The notes under the pieces are model-generated. The model did not search any database. It saw only the letters and a list, made by a program, of their open reading frames with translations, and was not told the origin of the DNA. From assembly GCA_016875515.1 (NCBI GenBank), contig VGRA01000016.1:1-13848 (forward strand): a DNA stretch of 13,848 bases, in the 5' to 3' direction. The translations under genes were made by a program, and so were the position numbers. Each line of letters begins with the position of its first letter. The first letter of the stretch is position 1. The DNA is from Deltaproteobacteria bacterium. GTDB taxonomy: Bacteria; Myxococcota; Myxococcia; Myxococcales; Myxococcaceae. Shown here in pieces: positions 1-6,253 of the stretch.

Positions 1-809
1 AGCGGGTCCGCGCTCCACGCGCTGCGCAGCACCGCCGCGGCCTCCGGCAGCCCCGCGCCCAACATCCCGCGCAGCGCGGCGAGGGCGCCCGCGGTGGCGC
101 CATCCGCCGCCGCCTCCACCTCCCGCGCGTAGGACCCGGCGTTGAACAGCACGAGCGCCGGCGTGCCGGTGAGGCCCTCCAGCGAGATGGGCTCGGCCCA
201 CCGGCCGCGCTCGCCTGCCGCCGGGACGCGGTTGAAGAACGTGGCGTCGGACGGCCAGGTGCGGGGCGGGAAGCGCAGCACGGTCTTGCTCAGCGCCCCC
301 ATGCCCAGCCGCGCAATGGCCGTCCGCTTCGCCTCCGACAGCGGTGTGCCGAAGGCCACCGTGCCCGCCTTCAGCACGCCCAGCGGGAGCGTCACCACCA
401 CGGCCCGGGCCCGGAAGGTGCCGCGCGGGGTGGTGACGGACACGCCGTCCCCGTCCGCGTCCACCCGGGACACCCCGTGGCCCGGCCGCACGTCCGCGCC
501 GCGCAGCAGCAGGGCGAGCAGCGGGTCGTACCCACCGGGGACGAACGCGTCCCCGCCCGCCTCGGCGCGCCCCGCGTCGAAGTGCAGCGCCGGCAGCTCG
601 GAGGCGTCCGCGGCGTACTCGTGCTCGAAGTGGCTCGTGATGCCGAGCCCTGCCGCCAGCCGCGCCTCGGCCGAGAGCGCCGCCTGTGCGAGCGCCCGGT
701 CCAGCACGGCGCGGAGCGGCTCGTCCCCATCCGGGCTCCGCTCGCGCCCCGCCTCGGCCAGCGCCGCGGCCTGGACCTCGAGCGCGTCCATCCGGTCCTC
801 CAGCCCCGG
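1..809 (-). pseudogene. Flavin amine oxidase, 5'-truncated (C-terminus beyond left edge)
   Basis: Reading the minus strand from about base 806 to base 1 gives roughly 268 residues of a flavin-containing amine oxidase of the monoamine/polyamine oxidase type. Recognisable pieces are PGGYDPLLALLL (bases about 539-504), the stretch ARAVVVTLPLGVLKAG that follows a short beta-rich segment, a K-T-V-L-R-F segment, and SAWSADP at the very edge, which in this family lies near the C-terminal FAD-contact region. The N-terminal dinucleotide-binding fold with its GxGxxG motif is absent: upstream of about base 809 the frame stays open only because it is antisense to a cyclase. An ATG at 839 could start translation, but the product would lack about 150 residues of FAD-binding domain, so I call it a pseudogene. 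The break is shared with the plus-strand cyclase fragment. The gene may instead be intact elsewhere and this a misassembly. Confidence 0.75.
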
Positions 810-810
810 G

Positions 811-1095
811 GACGACCGGCTCCGGGTCCGCGTGGGCATTGCCACCGGGCCGGTGGTGGCCGGCGTCATCGGCGCGCGCAAGTTCGCCGACGACGCGTGG
901 GGCGACACGGTGAACACCGCCGCGCGAATGGAGTCCCACGGCACCCCGGGCCGCGTCCACCTGGACGACGCCACCCGGCAGCTGCTGGGCAGCGACTTCC
1001 AGTTCGAGGACCGCGGCGAGTTGGAGGTGAAGGGCAAGGGGAAGCTGCGCACCTGGTTCCTGCTCGGGCGCGCGCCGCACACGGCCGCGGCCTAG
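811..1095 (+). pseudogene. Class III adenylate/guanylate cyclase, C-terminal fragment
   Basis: From base 811 the plus strand encodes about 94 residues of the C-terminal part of a class III nucleotide cyclase catalytic domain: LRVRVGIATGPVVAGVIG (820-873), then KFADDAWGDTVNTAARMES, then a K-G-K-G-K-L segment and a TAG stop at 1093. Asn (913-915) and Arg (925-927) of the N-x3-R transition-state motif and the preceding Trp-Gly-Asp are present. The first half of the domain, with the two metal-binding aspartates, and any sensor or membrane part are missing. The frame extends upstream to an ATG at 142, but that part is antisense to the amine oxidase and rich in Ser/Ala/Arg, so it is not a credible N-terminus. 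No ribosome-binding site precedes the fragment. It should be inactive alone. Confidence 0.75.
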
Positions 1096-1108
1096 CCGCC
1101 ACAGCGGC
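1095..1108 (+). terminator. Short GC stem-loop at end of cyclase fragment
   Basis: The arms GCCGC (1095-1099) and GCGGC (1104-1108) form a 5-bp stem with loop CACA, starting on the last base of the cyclase stop codon. It lies in the 39-base gap between two convergent genes. There is no T-run after it, so it is only a weak terminator candidate. Confidence 0.2.
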
Positions 1109-1134
1109 GCTCGCGGACGAGCCGGGCAGTCACC

Positions 1135-2565
1135 TCACGGCTTGCGGAACCCGCACCGCCCCGCGTAGTTGGACGGACAGGCCAGTTGGCGCAGCCACTC
1201 GTTGGCGAGCACGTCGATGCGTGCCGCATGCGCAGGCGCCCGGGCCTTCAGCGCGTCCAGCATCTGCTGCATCCGCGCCGCCTTGCCCACGTGCGCGGCG
1301 TAGAAGTCCGCGATCACGTCGTCCACCAACTCCCAGCCGATGGTGTCCGCCACGTCCTCGTAGAAGCAGGCTCCCTTCATGTAGTGGACGAGCGACCACT
1401 CGTTCATGAAGTCCAGCTGGTTGCAGGTGGCGTCCTGGAGCGCCACGGTGTTGCCGTAGTTCCCGTCGCAGATGTCCCGCAGGTATTCCACGTACAGGGG
1501 CCAGGGATCCGGCCCGCCCGCCTTCACCAGCCCGCGCGCCGCCATGTAGGTGACGGTTCCCTCGGACAGGACGAAGTCCTCCCAGCACGCCAGCCGCACG
1601 CCGTTGCCGTACCAGGCGTGCGCCGCCTCGTGGGCGTGCACCTCCTCGGTCCCGAAGTCGTACTTGGGCACGTGGTAGTAGGGCTGCACCTCGATGCCGC
1701 CCCACGAGTCCTCGCCCCAGTCCACCGCCACCGCCGCCAGCTCCGGGCCGAACGGGTAGGGGCCGTAGCGGCGCTCGAAGAAGTCCTGCACCGCCAGCAG
1801 GTGCGCCGTGCCCGCCTGCGCCGTGGCCAGGTCCACCAGGGGCGGCAGGTACCACGCGGACACCGCCGTCCCCGCGTCCGTGCTGCCGAGCGGCAGTTGC
1901 TGGTACGCCCCCACCGCGATGGCTGGCATGTAGGCCGGTGCCTCCGTGAAGGTGTCCCGGGGGTAGAGCGCGGTCTGCCCCGCCGGCACGCCCGCCACGT
2001 TCAGGGTGACGCGCACGCCGTCGCCCGGCGCCGGGTTGCACGGGTAGAGGTTCCCGCAGAAGAACGGCCAGGTGAACGTCACGCCCAGGGACGGCATCCA
2101 CCCGTCGAACGTCTCGCCGCGCGCCGGAAAGGTGTAGCGCACCTCCAACTGCACCGGCCCGTCCGTGCGGGTGATGGGGAAGTGGCCCAGCCCCGCCTCC
2201 ACCACCGGCTGAGCCGCCACCCCGTCCACGGTGGCCTGCGCGATGGAAAGCCCGCGCACGTCCAGCACCACCGAACTGGCCGCCGGCGCCGGCTGCACGG
2301 ACAGCGTGGCCACCCCGGTGCGCGCGGCCAGGTCCAGTTGGAGGTCCGTGGTCAGCACGTCCTGCCTGGACTCGGGCGTGCCTCCATCCGGCGTGGACGG
2401 GACGCTGCCCGCGTCGGGCGCAGCGGGGGAGCCGGCATCCACGGAGGGAGCGCCGCCGTCGGGTGCGCTGCCTGCATCCTGGCCGCCTCCCGTTCCATTG
2501 CACGCCAGCGCAGCGCAGAGCAGGGGCAGCACGAAAGGCAGGAGGAAAGCGTGGTGGGTCCGCAT
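1135..2565 (-). CDS. Exported M1-type zinc metallopeptidase, probable lipoprotein
   Basis: The 476-residue product has a signal peptide ending in a lipobox-like A-L-A-C (Cys22), then a Gly/Ala/Asp-rich linker to about residue 66 with repeated DAGS-type units, and a peptidase region. The zinc motif is HEAAH at 312-316 with Glu335 exactly 18 residues further on (gluzincin pattern HExxH-x18-E). Y-M-K-G at 395-398 matches the place of the catalytic Tyr of M1 aminopeptidases. G-G-I-E-V at 289-293 sits where the family has GxMEN; the Glu is kept and the Asn is replaced. Expected activity is hydrolysis of peptides, probably N-terminal, outside the cytoplasm. The several cysteines (for example 170, 176, 327, 366, 381, 400) suggest disulfides. 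The ATG at 2565 was chosen because it gives the signal peptide directly; the frame is open 125 codons further up but that part overlaps the previous gene. The protein is shorter than typical M1 enzymes. Confidence 0.85.
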   Translation of the reverse strand: MRTHHAFLLPFVLPLLCAALACNGTGGGQDAGSAPDGGAPSVDAGSPAAPDAGSVPSTPDGGTPESRQDVLTTDLQLDLAARTGVATLSVQPAPAASSVVLDVRGLSIAQATVDGVAAQPVVEAGLGHFPITRTDGPVQLEVRYTFPARGETFDGWMPSLGVTFTWPFFCGNLYPCNPAPGDGVRVTLNVAGVPAGQTALYPRDTFTEAPAYMPAIAVGAYQQLPLGSTDAGTAVSAWYLPPLVDLATAQAGTAHLLAVQDFFERRYGPYPFGPELAAVAVDWGEDSWGGIEVQPYYHVPKYDFGTEEVHAHEAAHAWYGNGVRLACWEDFVLSEGTVTYMAARGLVKAGGPDPWPLYVEYLRDICDGNYGNTVALQDATCNQLDFMNEWSLVHYMKGACFYEDVADTIGWELVDDVIADFYAAHVGKAARMQQMLDALKARAPAHAARIDVLANEWLRQLACPSNYAGRCGFRKP

Positions 2566-2571
2566 GACGGG

Positions 2572-2613
2572 CTGCACCGTAATGGCCGGGCCCCCGCAGG
2601 ACCAGCGGTGCAG
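2572..2613 (-). promoter_or_regulatory. Inverted repeat before the M1 peptidase start
   Basis: CTGCACCG (2572-2579) and CGGTGCAG (2606-2613) are perfect 8-base complements separated by 26 bases. They fill most of the 50-base gap between the four-helix membrane protein stop (2616) and the peptidase start (2565). On the transcript the second arm ends 6 bases before the peptidase ATG, so a folded stem would cover the region where a ribosome would bind; no other good Shine-Dalgarno is visible. It could affect translation or partial termination. A chance match is possible. Confidence 0.3.
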
Positions 2614-2615
2614 GC

Positions 2616-3044
2616 TCAGCCTGTCGCGTCCGTGCGGAGCCACCGTGCCATGCCCTCGCCCAGGATGGCCCCCACCGGCACCGTCAGCCAGCCCACGAGG
2701 ATGAGGCTGGCGACGATCAAGACGCCCACCATGTCCGCCACGGAGGTCGCCCTCTCGTCCGGGCCAATGCCGGCGAACAGGAGGGCCCACCTCAGGGGAT
2801 GGGCAAGCGTGGCGGCCAGGGCGCCGGCCAGGGCGCCACGGAGGCCTGAAACCCGCCCGGGTCCTCGAGCCACCAGGATCCAGGTGACGGTACCGGCGAG
2901 GAAGGCCGCCGGGGGGCACACGAGGACCATCAGGCCCCATTTCTCTCCAATCGCCACGGACGCGATCCCCAACCCGAGCAGGAAGCCGAACGCCGCGCAG
3001 AGACGACTGAAGGAGAGGGATTGAGTTCGCGCGTCCCGGGCCAT
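2616..3044 (-). CDS. Small four-helix integral membrane protein, unknown function
   Basis: I do not recognise this 142-residue protein. It starts with a short polar stretch (MARDARTQSLSFSR) and then shows four hydrophobic segments: about residues 14-35, 38-62, 68-92 and 108-132. Each is long enough to cross the membrane. Arg and Lys lie at several segment ends, and no catalytic motif stands out. The ATG at 3044 is preferred because it leads straight into the first helix; an open extension upstream overlaps the DHFR-like gene and is not hydrophobic. A weak GGTGA lies about 10 bases before it. The gene lies 31 bases after the DHFR-like gene and 50 bases before the M1 peptidase on the same strand, so it may be co-transcribed with either. 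Confidence 0.65.
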   Translation of the reverse strand: MARDARTQSLSFSRLCAAFGFLLGLGIASVAIGEKWGLMVLVCPPAAFLAGTVTWILVARGPGRVSGLRGALAGALAATLAHPLRWALLFAGIGPDERATSVADMVGVLIVASLILVGWLTVPVGAILGEGMARWLRTDATG

Positions 3045-3069
3045 GGACCGCACGTCACCCCGCGTGCAC

Positions 3070-3085
3070 CCGGGCTCAAGCCCGG
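3070..3085 (-). terminator. GC stem-loop around the DHFR-like stop codon
   Basis: CCGGGC (3070-3075) and GCCCGG (3080-3085) form a perfect 6-bp GC stem with a four-base loop that holds the TGA stop of the DHFR-like gene (3076-3078). No T-run follows in the direction of transcription. It may attenuate transcription or protect the 3' end, and so mark the end of the operon core. Confidence 0.3.
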
Positions 3086-3603
3086 CGGTAGGTGAGCTGC
3101 ACCATGCCCCGCGGCAGCTGCGCCACGTGCCCGAGCGAGAAGCCGTGCCGCCTCTCCAGCCCTGCACCCAGCGGACGGCCGCGCCCCAGCACCACCGGCA
3201 CCAGCGTCAGGGTCAACTCGTCCAGCAGCCCCGCGTCCAGCACCTGCCGGAGCAGCTTCCCGCCCTTGACGTAGACGTCCTTGCCCGCGGCAGCGCGCCT
3301 CGCCTCGGCCACGAGCGCTGCAGCGTCACCGCCGAGGGCTCGCACGGACGGCACCGAAGCGGAGAGCGGCCGGTGGGTGGCCGCCAGCACCGTGCGGTCC
3401 CCATGGGGCCACTCGCCGCCGAAGCTGGCCACCACGCCGTAGCTCCGCCGGCCCATCAGCAGCGCGCCAATCTCCGAGAGGAACGCGCCGAAGCCGAAGT
3501 CCCCCTCGTCGGGGGTGGGGTGGGGGAGCCACGAGAGATCGTCCCCCTCGCCCGCGATGAAGCCGTCGAGGCTCGAGGCGAGGAAGGCCCGGACGCGGCT
3601 CAC
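3076..3603 (-). CDS. Dihydrofolate reductase / RibD C-terminal-like reductase
   Basis: The 175-residue product fits the DHFR/RibD-like family (COG0262 type). Near the start is S-S-L-D-G-F-I-A-G (10-18), a typical first strand and nucleotide-binding turn. L-L-M-G-R-R-S-Y (48-55) is the usual helix start after the second strand. YVKGGKLLRQVLDAGLLDEL (111-130) followed by a T-L-x-P-V-V-L-G-R-G-x-P-L segment is the characteristic C-terminal part. Members bind NAD(P)H and reduce pterin- or pyrimidine-like or unknown substrates; the substrate here is not known. The start is GTG at 3603, overlapping the TGA of the preceding thioredoxin-fold gene in a GTGA, which implies translational coupling. It is unlikely to be the housekeeping folate reductase, since the sequence is of the RibD-like branch and the gene has no folate neighbours. 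Confidence 0.85.
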   Translation of the reverse strand: MSRVRAFLASSLDGFIAGEGDDLSWLPHPTPDEGDFGFGAFLSEIGALLMGRRSYGVVASFGGEWPHGDRTVLAATHRPLSASVPSVRALGGDAAALVAEARRAAAGKDVYVKGGKLLRQVLDAGLLDELTLTLVPVVLGRGRPLGAGLERRHGFSLGHVAQLPRGMVQLTYRRA

Positions 3604-4325
3604 CGGGCCGCCGCCTTCAGGGTCTCGGTGGGCGCCGCGGCGGACTGGGAACCGCGAAGCACGCGCCCGCCCACCTCGTAGTAGGGCACGCCCGTGATGC
3701 CGCGCGCCGAGGCGGCCTGTCCGGCGGCGCGCACCCCGTCCAGCCTGGAAGGATCCTGCACCGCACCCCGTGCCGCTGCCCCGTCCAGCCCTGCCGCGGC
3801 CGCCACGGCGGCCAGCACCTCCGGGTCCCCGAGGTTCTTCCCCTCGTCGAAGTGCGCCCGGTGCAAGCCGGCTACCACGGCGGAGCGCTTGCCCCGCGGC
3901 GCCCATTCAACCAGCGCATGCGCCGCGGCGGTGTTGGGGGACACCTTCACCGCGTCCCAGTGGAAGACCACGCCGGACTGCGCCCCGGCCTGCGTCACCC
4001 GCGCCAGCATGGCGTCCACCTTGTCCGCGCCGAACTGCTCCTCCAGGTGCCGCCGCATGTCCGTCCCGCTCTGCGGCGCGCCCGGCTCCAGCTGGTAGGC
4101 GTGGTGCACCACCTCCACCCGCACGTCCTTCAGCCCTGCCACGGCGGCGTCCAGGTTGTGCAGGCCCATGCGACACCACGGGCACACCAGGTCGTGCCAC
4201 ACGTCCACCCGCACCACCTTCGGCGCGACGGCGGCTTCCGGCGCAGCGGGGCGCTGGGGGGCGGAGGTGCTGCAGGCGGCGAGTGCGCACAGCAGCAGGG
4301 CGAGGGCAGGGCGAGGCGGGTTCAT
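3600..4325 (-). CDS. DsbA/FrnE-type thioredoxin-fold lipoprotein
   Basis: The 241-residue protein begins with a lipoprotein signal peptide with lipobox L-A-A-C (15-18, Cys18 as the lipid site) and an Ala/Pro-rich linker. A DsbA/FrnE-like domain follows: DLVCPWCRMG carries the redox pair Cys48-Pro-Trp-Cys51, a long helical insertion covers about residues 85-205, and T-G-V-P-Y (211-215) supplies the cis-proline loop next to the active site. Such proteins oxidise or isomerise disulfides. FrnE relatives are usually cytoplasmic, so membrane anchoring outside the cytoplasm is notable. The gene starts at ATG 4325, 23 bases after the nitroreductase, and its TGA overlaps the GTG of the DHFR-like gene. 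A plausible but unproven role is folding cysteine-rich exported proteins such as the M1 peptidase downstream. Confidence 0.85.
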   Translation of the reverse strand: MNPPRPALALLLCALAACSTSAPQRPAAPEAAVAPKVVRVDVWHDLVCPWCRMGLHNLDAAVAGLKDVRVEVVHHAYQLEPGAPQSGTDMRRHLEEQFGADKVDAMLARVTQAGAQSGVVFHWDAVKVSPNTAAAHALVEWAPRGKRSAVVAGLHRAHFDEGKNLGDPEVLAAVAAAAGLDGAAARGAVQDPSRLDGVRAAGQAASARGITGVPYYEVGGRVLRGSQSAAAPTETLKAAAR

Positions 4326-4348
4326 GCCGTGGGCGCTCGGTCGGGACT

Positions 4349-5044
4349 TCAGACGCGGTGGACGACCTTGCCCGTGGCAATGCGGAACTGCGGCCCCCAC
4401 GTGCCGCGCGCCCCCTCGCGGCCCGCGGCAATCACCATCACCACGCGGCTGCTGCCGTCCACGCCCACCAGCGCCTTCACCCGGTCCTCGTCGAACCCCT
4501 CCATCATGCAGGTGGCGTAGCCCTGCGCAGAGAGCGCGAGCACGAAGTTCTCGCACGCCAGCGCCGCGGACTTGATGGCCACCTCCTGCAAGTCCCGCAG
4601 CGTGTGCGGGGTGCGGGGGACGGGCCTGCGCAGCCCGGCCACCGTGGCGGCCAGCCGCTTGGCAAACCCCAGCGGGCTCGCCAGCCCGAACCGGTAGGAG
4701 GCGGGGATGTAGCTCCGGTAGTAGTCCTTCACCGGCTCCGGCGCGTTCACCCGGTCCACGAAGGAAATCATCTCCGGGTTCGCGCGCTCCCACAGCGCCG
4801 GGTCTGCCGTCACCACCACCAGCTCCGCCGCGGTGCGCGCCGCGGACTGCTTCATGCATGCCTCCACCAGCCCTGCCTTCTTCTCCGGGCTGCGCACCCA
4901 GAAGAAGTCCCATGTCTGCATGTTGGAGGAGTTGGGCGCCAGCACCGCCGCCTCGAAGGCCTGCTCCATCACCGCCTCCGGGATGGGCTCGTCCTTGAAT
5001 TTGCGGATGCTGCGGCGGGCCTTGACGGCATCAAAGAAATCCAT
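4349..5044 (-). CDS. Nitroreductase-family FMN oxidoreductase
   Basis: The 231-residue product has the hallmarks of NAD(P)H-dependent FMN nitroreductases. RRSIRKF (10-16) is the N-terminal FMN-phosphate contact, V-L-A-P-N-S-S-N-M-Q-T-W (34-45) the second flavin segment, and a C-terminal V-V-M-V-I-A-A-G-R-E-G strand the usual end of the fold. The family reduces nitroaromatics, quinones, enones or flavins and normally works as a dimer. The true substrate cannot be read from sequence. The start at ATG 5044 is supported by AAGGAAG (bases 5050-5056 read on the minus strand) 5 bases upstream, one of the clearer ribosome-binding sites here. It follows the Rieske oxygenase by 58 bases, so it could be in the same operon or have its own promoter. 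It might supply reduced flavin or act on the oxygenase product. Confidence 0.9.
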   Translation of the reverse strand: MDFFDAVKARRSIRKFKDEPIPEAVMEQAFEAAVLAPNSSNMQTWDFFWVRSPEKKAGLVEACMKQSAARTAAELVVVTADPALWERANPEMISFVDRVNAPEPVKDYYRSYIPASYRFGLASPLGFAKRLAATVAGLRRPVPRTPHTLRDLQEVAIKSAALACENFVLALSAQGYATCMMEGFDEDRVKALVGVDGSSRVVMVIAAGREGARGTWGPQFRIATGKVVHRV

Positions 5045-5102
5045 GGCCGCTTCCTTACGGCGCGCCCGGTCCGGGTGCCAGAGAAGAAGCCTCGGCGCGG
5101 GG

Positions 5103-6251
5103 CTACAGCCAGAACTCGATCTCCCGCGCCATGGGCGCCGGCCCCTCTCCCTCCTGCCCGGAGAGCAGCCACGCCCGGTACGCCTCGATGTCCGCGTGCA
5201 GCAGGTCCGCCTCGGTGGAGGAGAAGGTCACCGGCTCCGGCCCGCTCCGGAGGCCGCGCTGCTGCGTGCCCATGATCTCCACGTCCTGGGTGATGACCTG
5301 CGTCGTGTACCACTTCATCCCGCGGCTCAGCAGCTTCGCCACCGCCCCGCCCGGGGTGTCCACCGCCAGCCGGTAGCTGATGGCCGTGTACACCCAGGTG
5401 TCCGTGGGCCCCACCGGCGTGCACTGGCTGGTGATGACGAAGCCTGCCTTGCCCCAGCCGTAGTCCACGCGCGTGACGTTGGGGACGTAGAACTTGTCGG
5501 TGTGGACCATGTCCTCGCCGAACGGGTTCATCAGCCGCCCCGCCCCGGTGAGCTGGTCCTTCTCCTGTCGGTACGTCACCACCACCGAGCCGTCCCGCCG
5601 CTCCACCGTGGCCGGCACCCGCTTCTGCTCCTTCTCCCGGAACCACCCCCGGTGCACCCACACCGTGTGGGGCACGTCCATGAAGTTCTCCACCAGGTTC
5701 GTCACGCCGTTGGGGAAGCGCGTCACCATGAAGTAGACGGCCCACCCCGGCTCGCCCCAGTGCGGGACGCGGAACGGCTCCTTGCGCGGCGTCTGCCCGG
5801 ATCCTCCCATGAAGACGTAGACCAGCCCGTCCTGCTCCCGCGTGGGGAACGTCTTCAGGCACCCCACCTCCGCGGGCGTCCGGTGCAGGGGCGGCTGCTG
5901 CGCGTCTGCCGCAAAGGCGTGCGGCGCCTGCTGGGAGGGACCCAGGGACGGCACGTTCACGCACCGGCCGGAGCGGTCGTACACCCAGCCGTGGTACGGG
6001 CAGCACAGCTTGCCCCCCCACACCGTGCCCTCGGAGAGCGCCGCCCCGCGGTGCAGGCACCGGTCCCGCACCGCCACGGCCTGACCGGAGGCGTCCCGGT
6101 ACAGCGCCACCTTCACCCCGAACACCGTGCGCCCCAGCGGCTTGTCCCGCCCCAGCTCCCCGGAGAGGCAGGCCACGTACCAATAGTCCTTCAGCGCCCC
6201 GCAGCGCTCCAGGTCTGCCTCGCGCTCCAGGTCCAGGTCCAGGGCCGTCAC
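5103..6251 (-). CDS. Rieske non-heme iron oxygenase, alpha subunit type
   Basis: This is a 382-residue oxygenase with an N-terminal Rieske [2Fe-2S] domain and a C-terminal mononuclear iron domain. The Rieske ligands are Cys65-x-His67 (R-C-L-H-R) and Cys84-x2-His87 (C-C-P-Y-H-G-W). The iron site is NFMDVPHTVWVH with Asp192 as the bridging acid and His195 and His200 as ligands; Asp323 in QDVEIMG is the expected third ligand. Members hydroxylate, demethylate or desaturate with O2 using electrons from a separate reductase, and no ferredoxin or reductase gene is visible here. The length suits a single-component oxygenase (demethylase/PaO-like) rather than one needing a beta subunit. The start is GTG at 6251, only 2 bases after the GH3 stop, with GGGGGAG 8 bases upstream inside the GH3 gene. 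Substrate unknown; a product of the GH3 enzyme or its precursor is a reasonable guess. Confidence 0.93.
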   Translation of the reverse strand: MTALDLDLEREADLERCGALKDYWYVACLSGELGRDKPLGRTVFGVKVALYRDASGQAVAVRDRCLHRGAALSEGTVWGGKLCCPYHGWVYDRSGRCVNVPSLGPSQQAPHAFAADAQQPPLHRTPAEVGCLKTFPTREQDGLVYVFMGGSGQTPRKEPFRVPHWGEPGWAVYFMVTRFPNGVTNLVENFMDVPHTVWVHRGWFREKEQKRVPATVERRDGSVVVTYRQEKDQLTGAGRLMNPFGEDMVHTDKFYVPNVTRVDYGWGKAGFVITSQCTPVGPTDTWVYTAISYRLAVDTPGGAVAKLLSRGMKWYTTQVITQDVEIMGTQQRGLRSGPEPVTFSSTEADLLHADIEAYRAWLLSGQEGEGPAPMAREIEFWL

Positions 6252-6253
6252 CG

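Noticed and set aside
142..1095. A 317-residue open frame on the plus strand ending in the cyclase domain
   Set aside because: Its first 220 residues are the antisense of the amine oxidase and have Ser/Ala/Arg-rich composition; only the part from about 811 looks like protein.
1186..3024. A 612-codon open frame on the plus strand
   Set aside because: It lies opposite three well supported minus-strand genes, is rich in Arg/His/Val as expected for antisense of GC-rich genes, and shows no family motif.
5057..5102. Terminator or promoter between the Rieske and nitroreductase genes
   Set aside because: Only a CCCGG-T-CCGGG palindrome with a one-base loop and a GGCGCGCC sequence are seen; neither makes a credible terminator.
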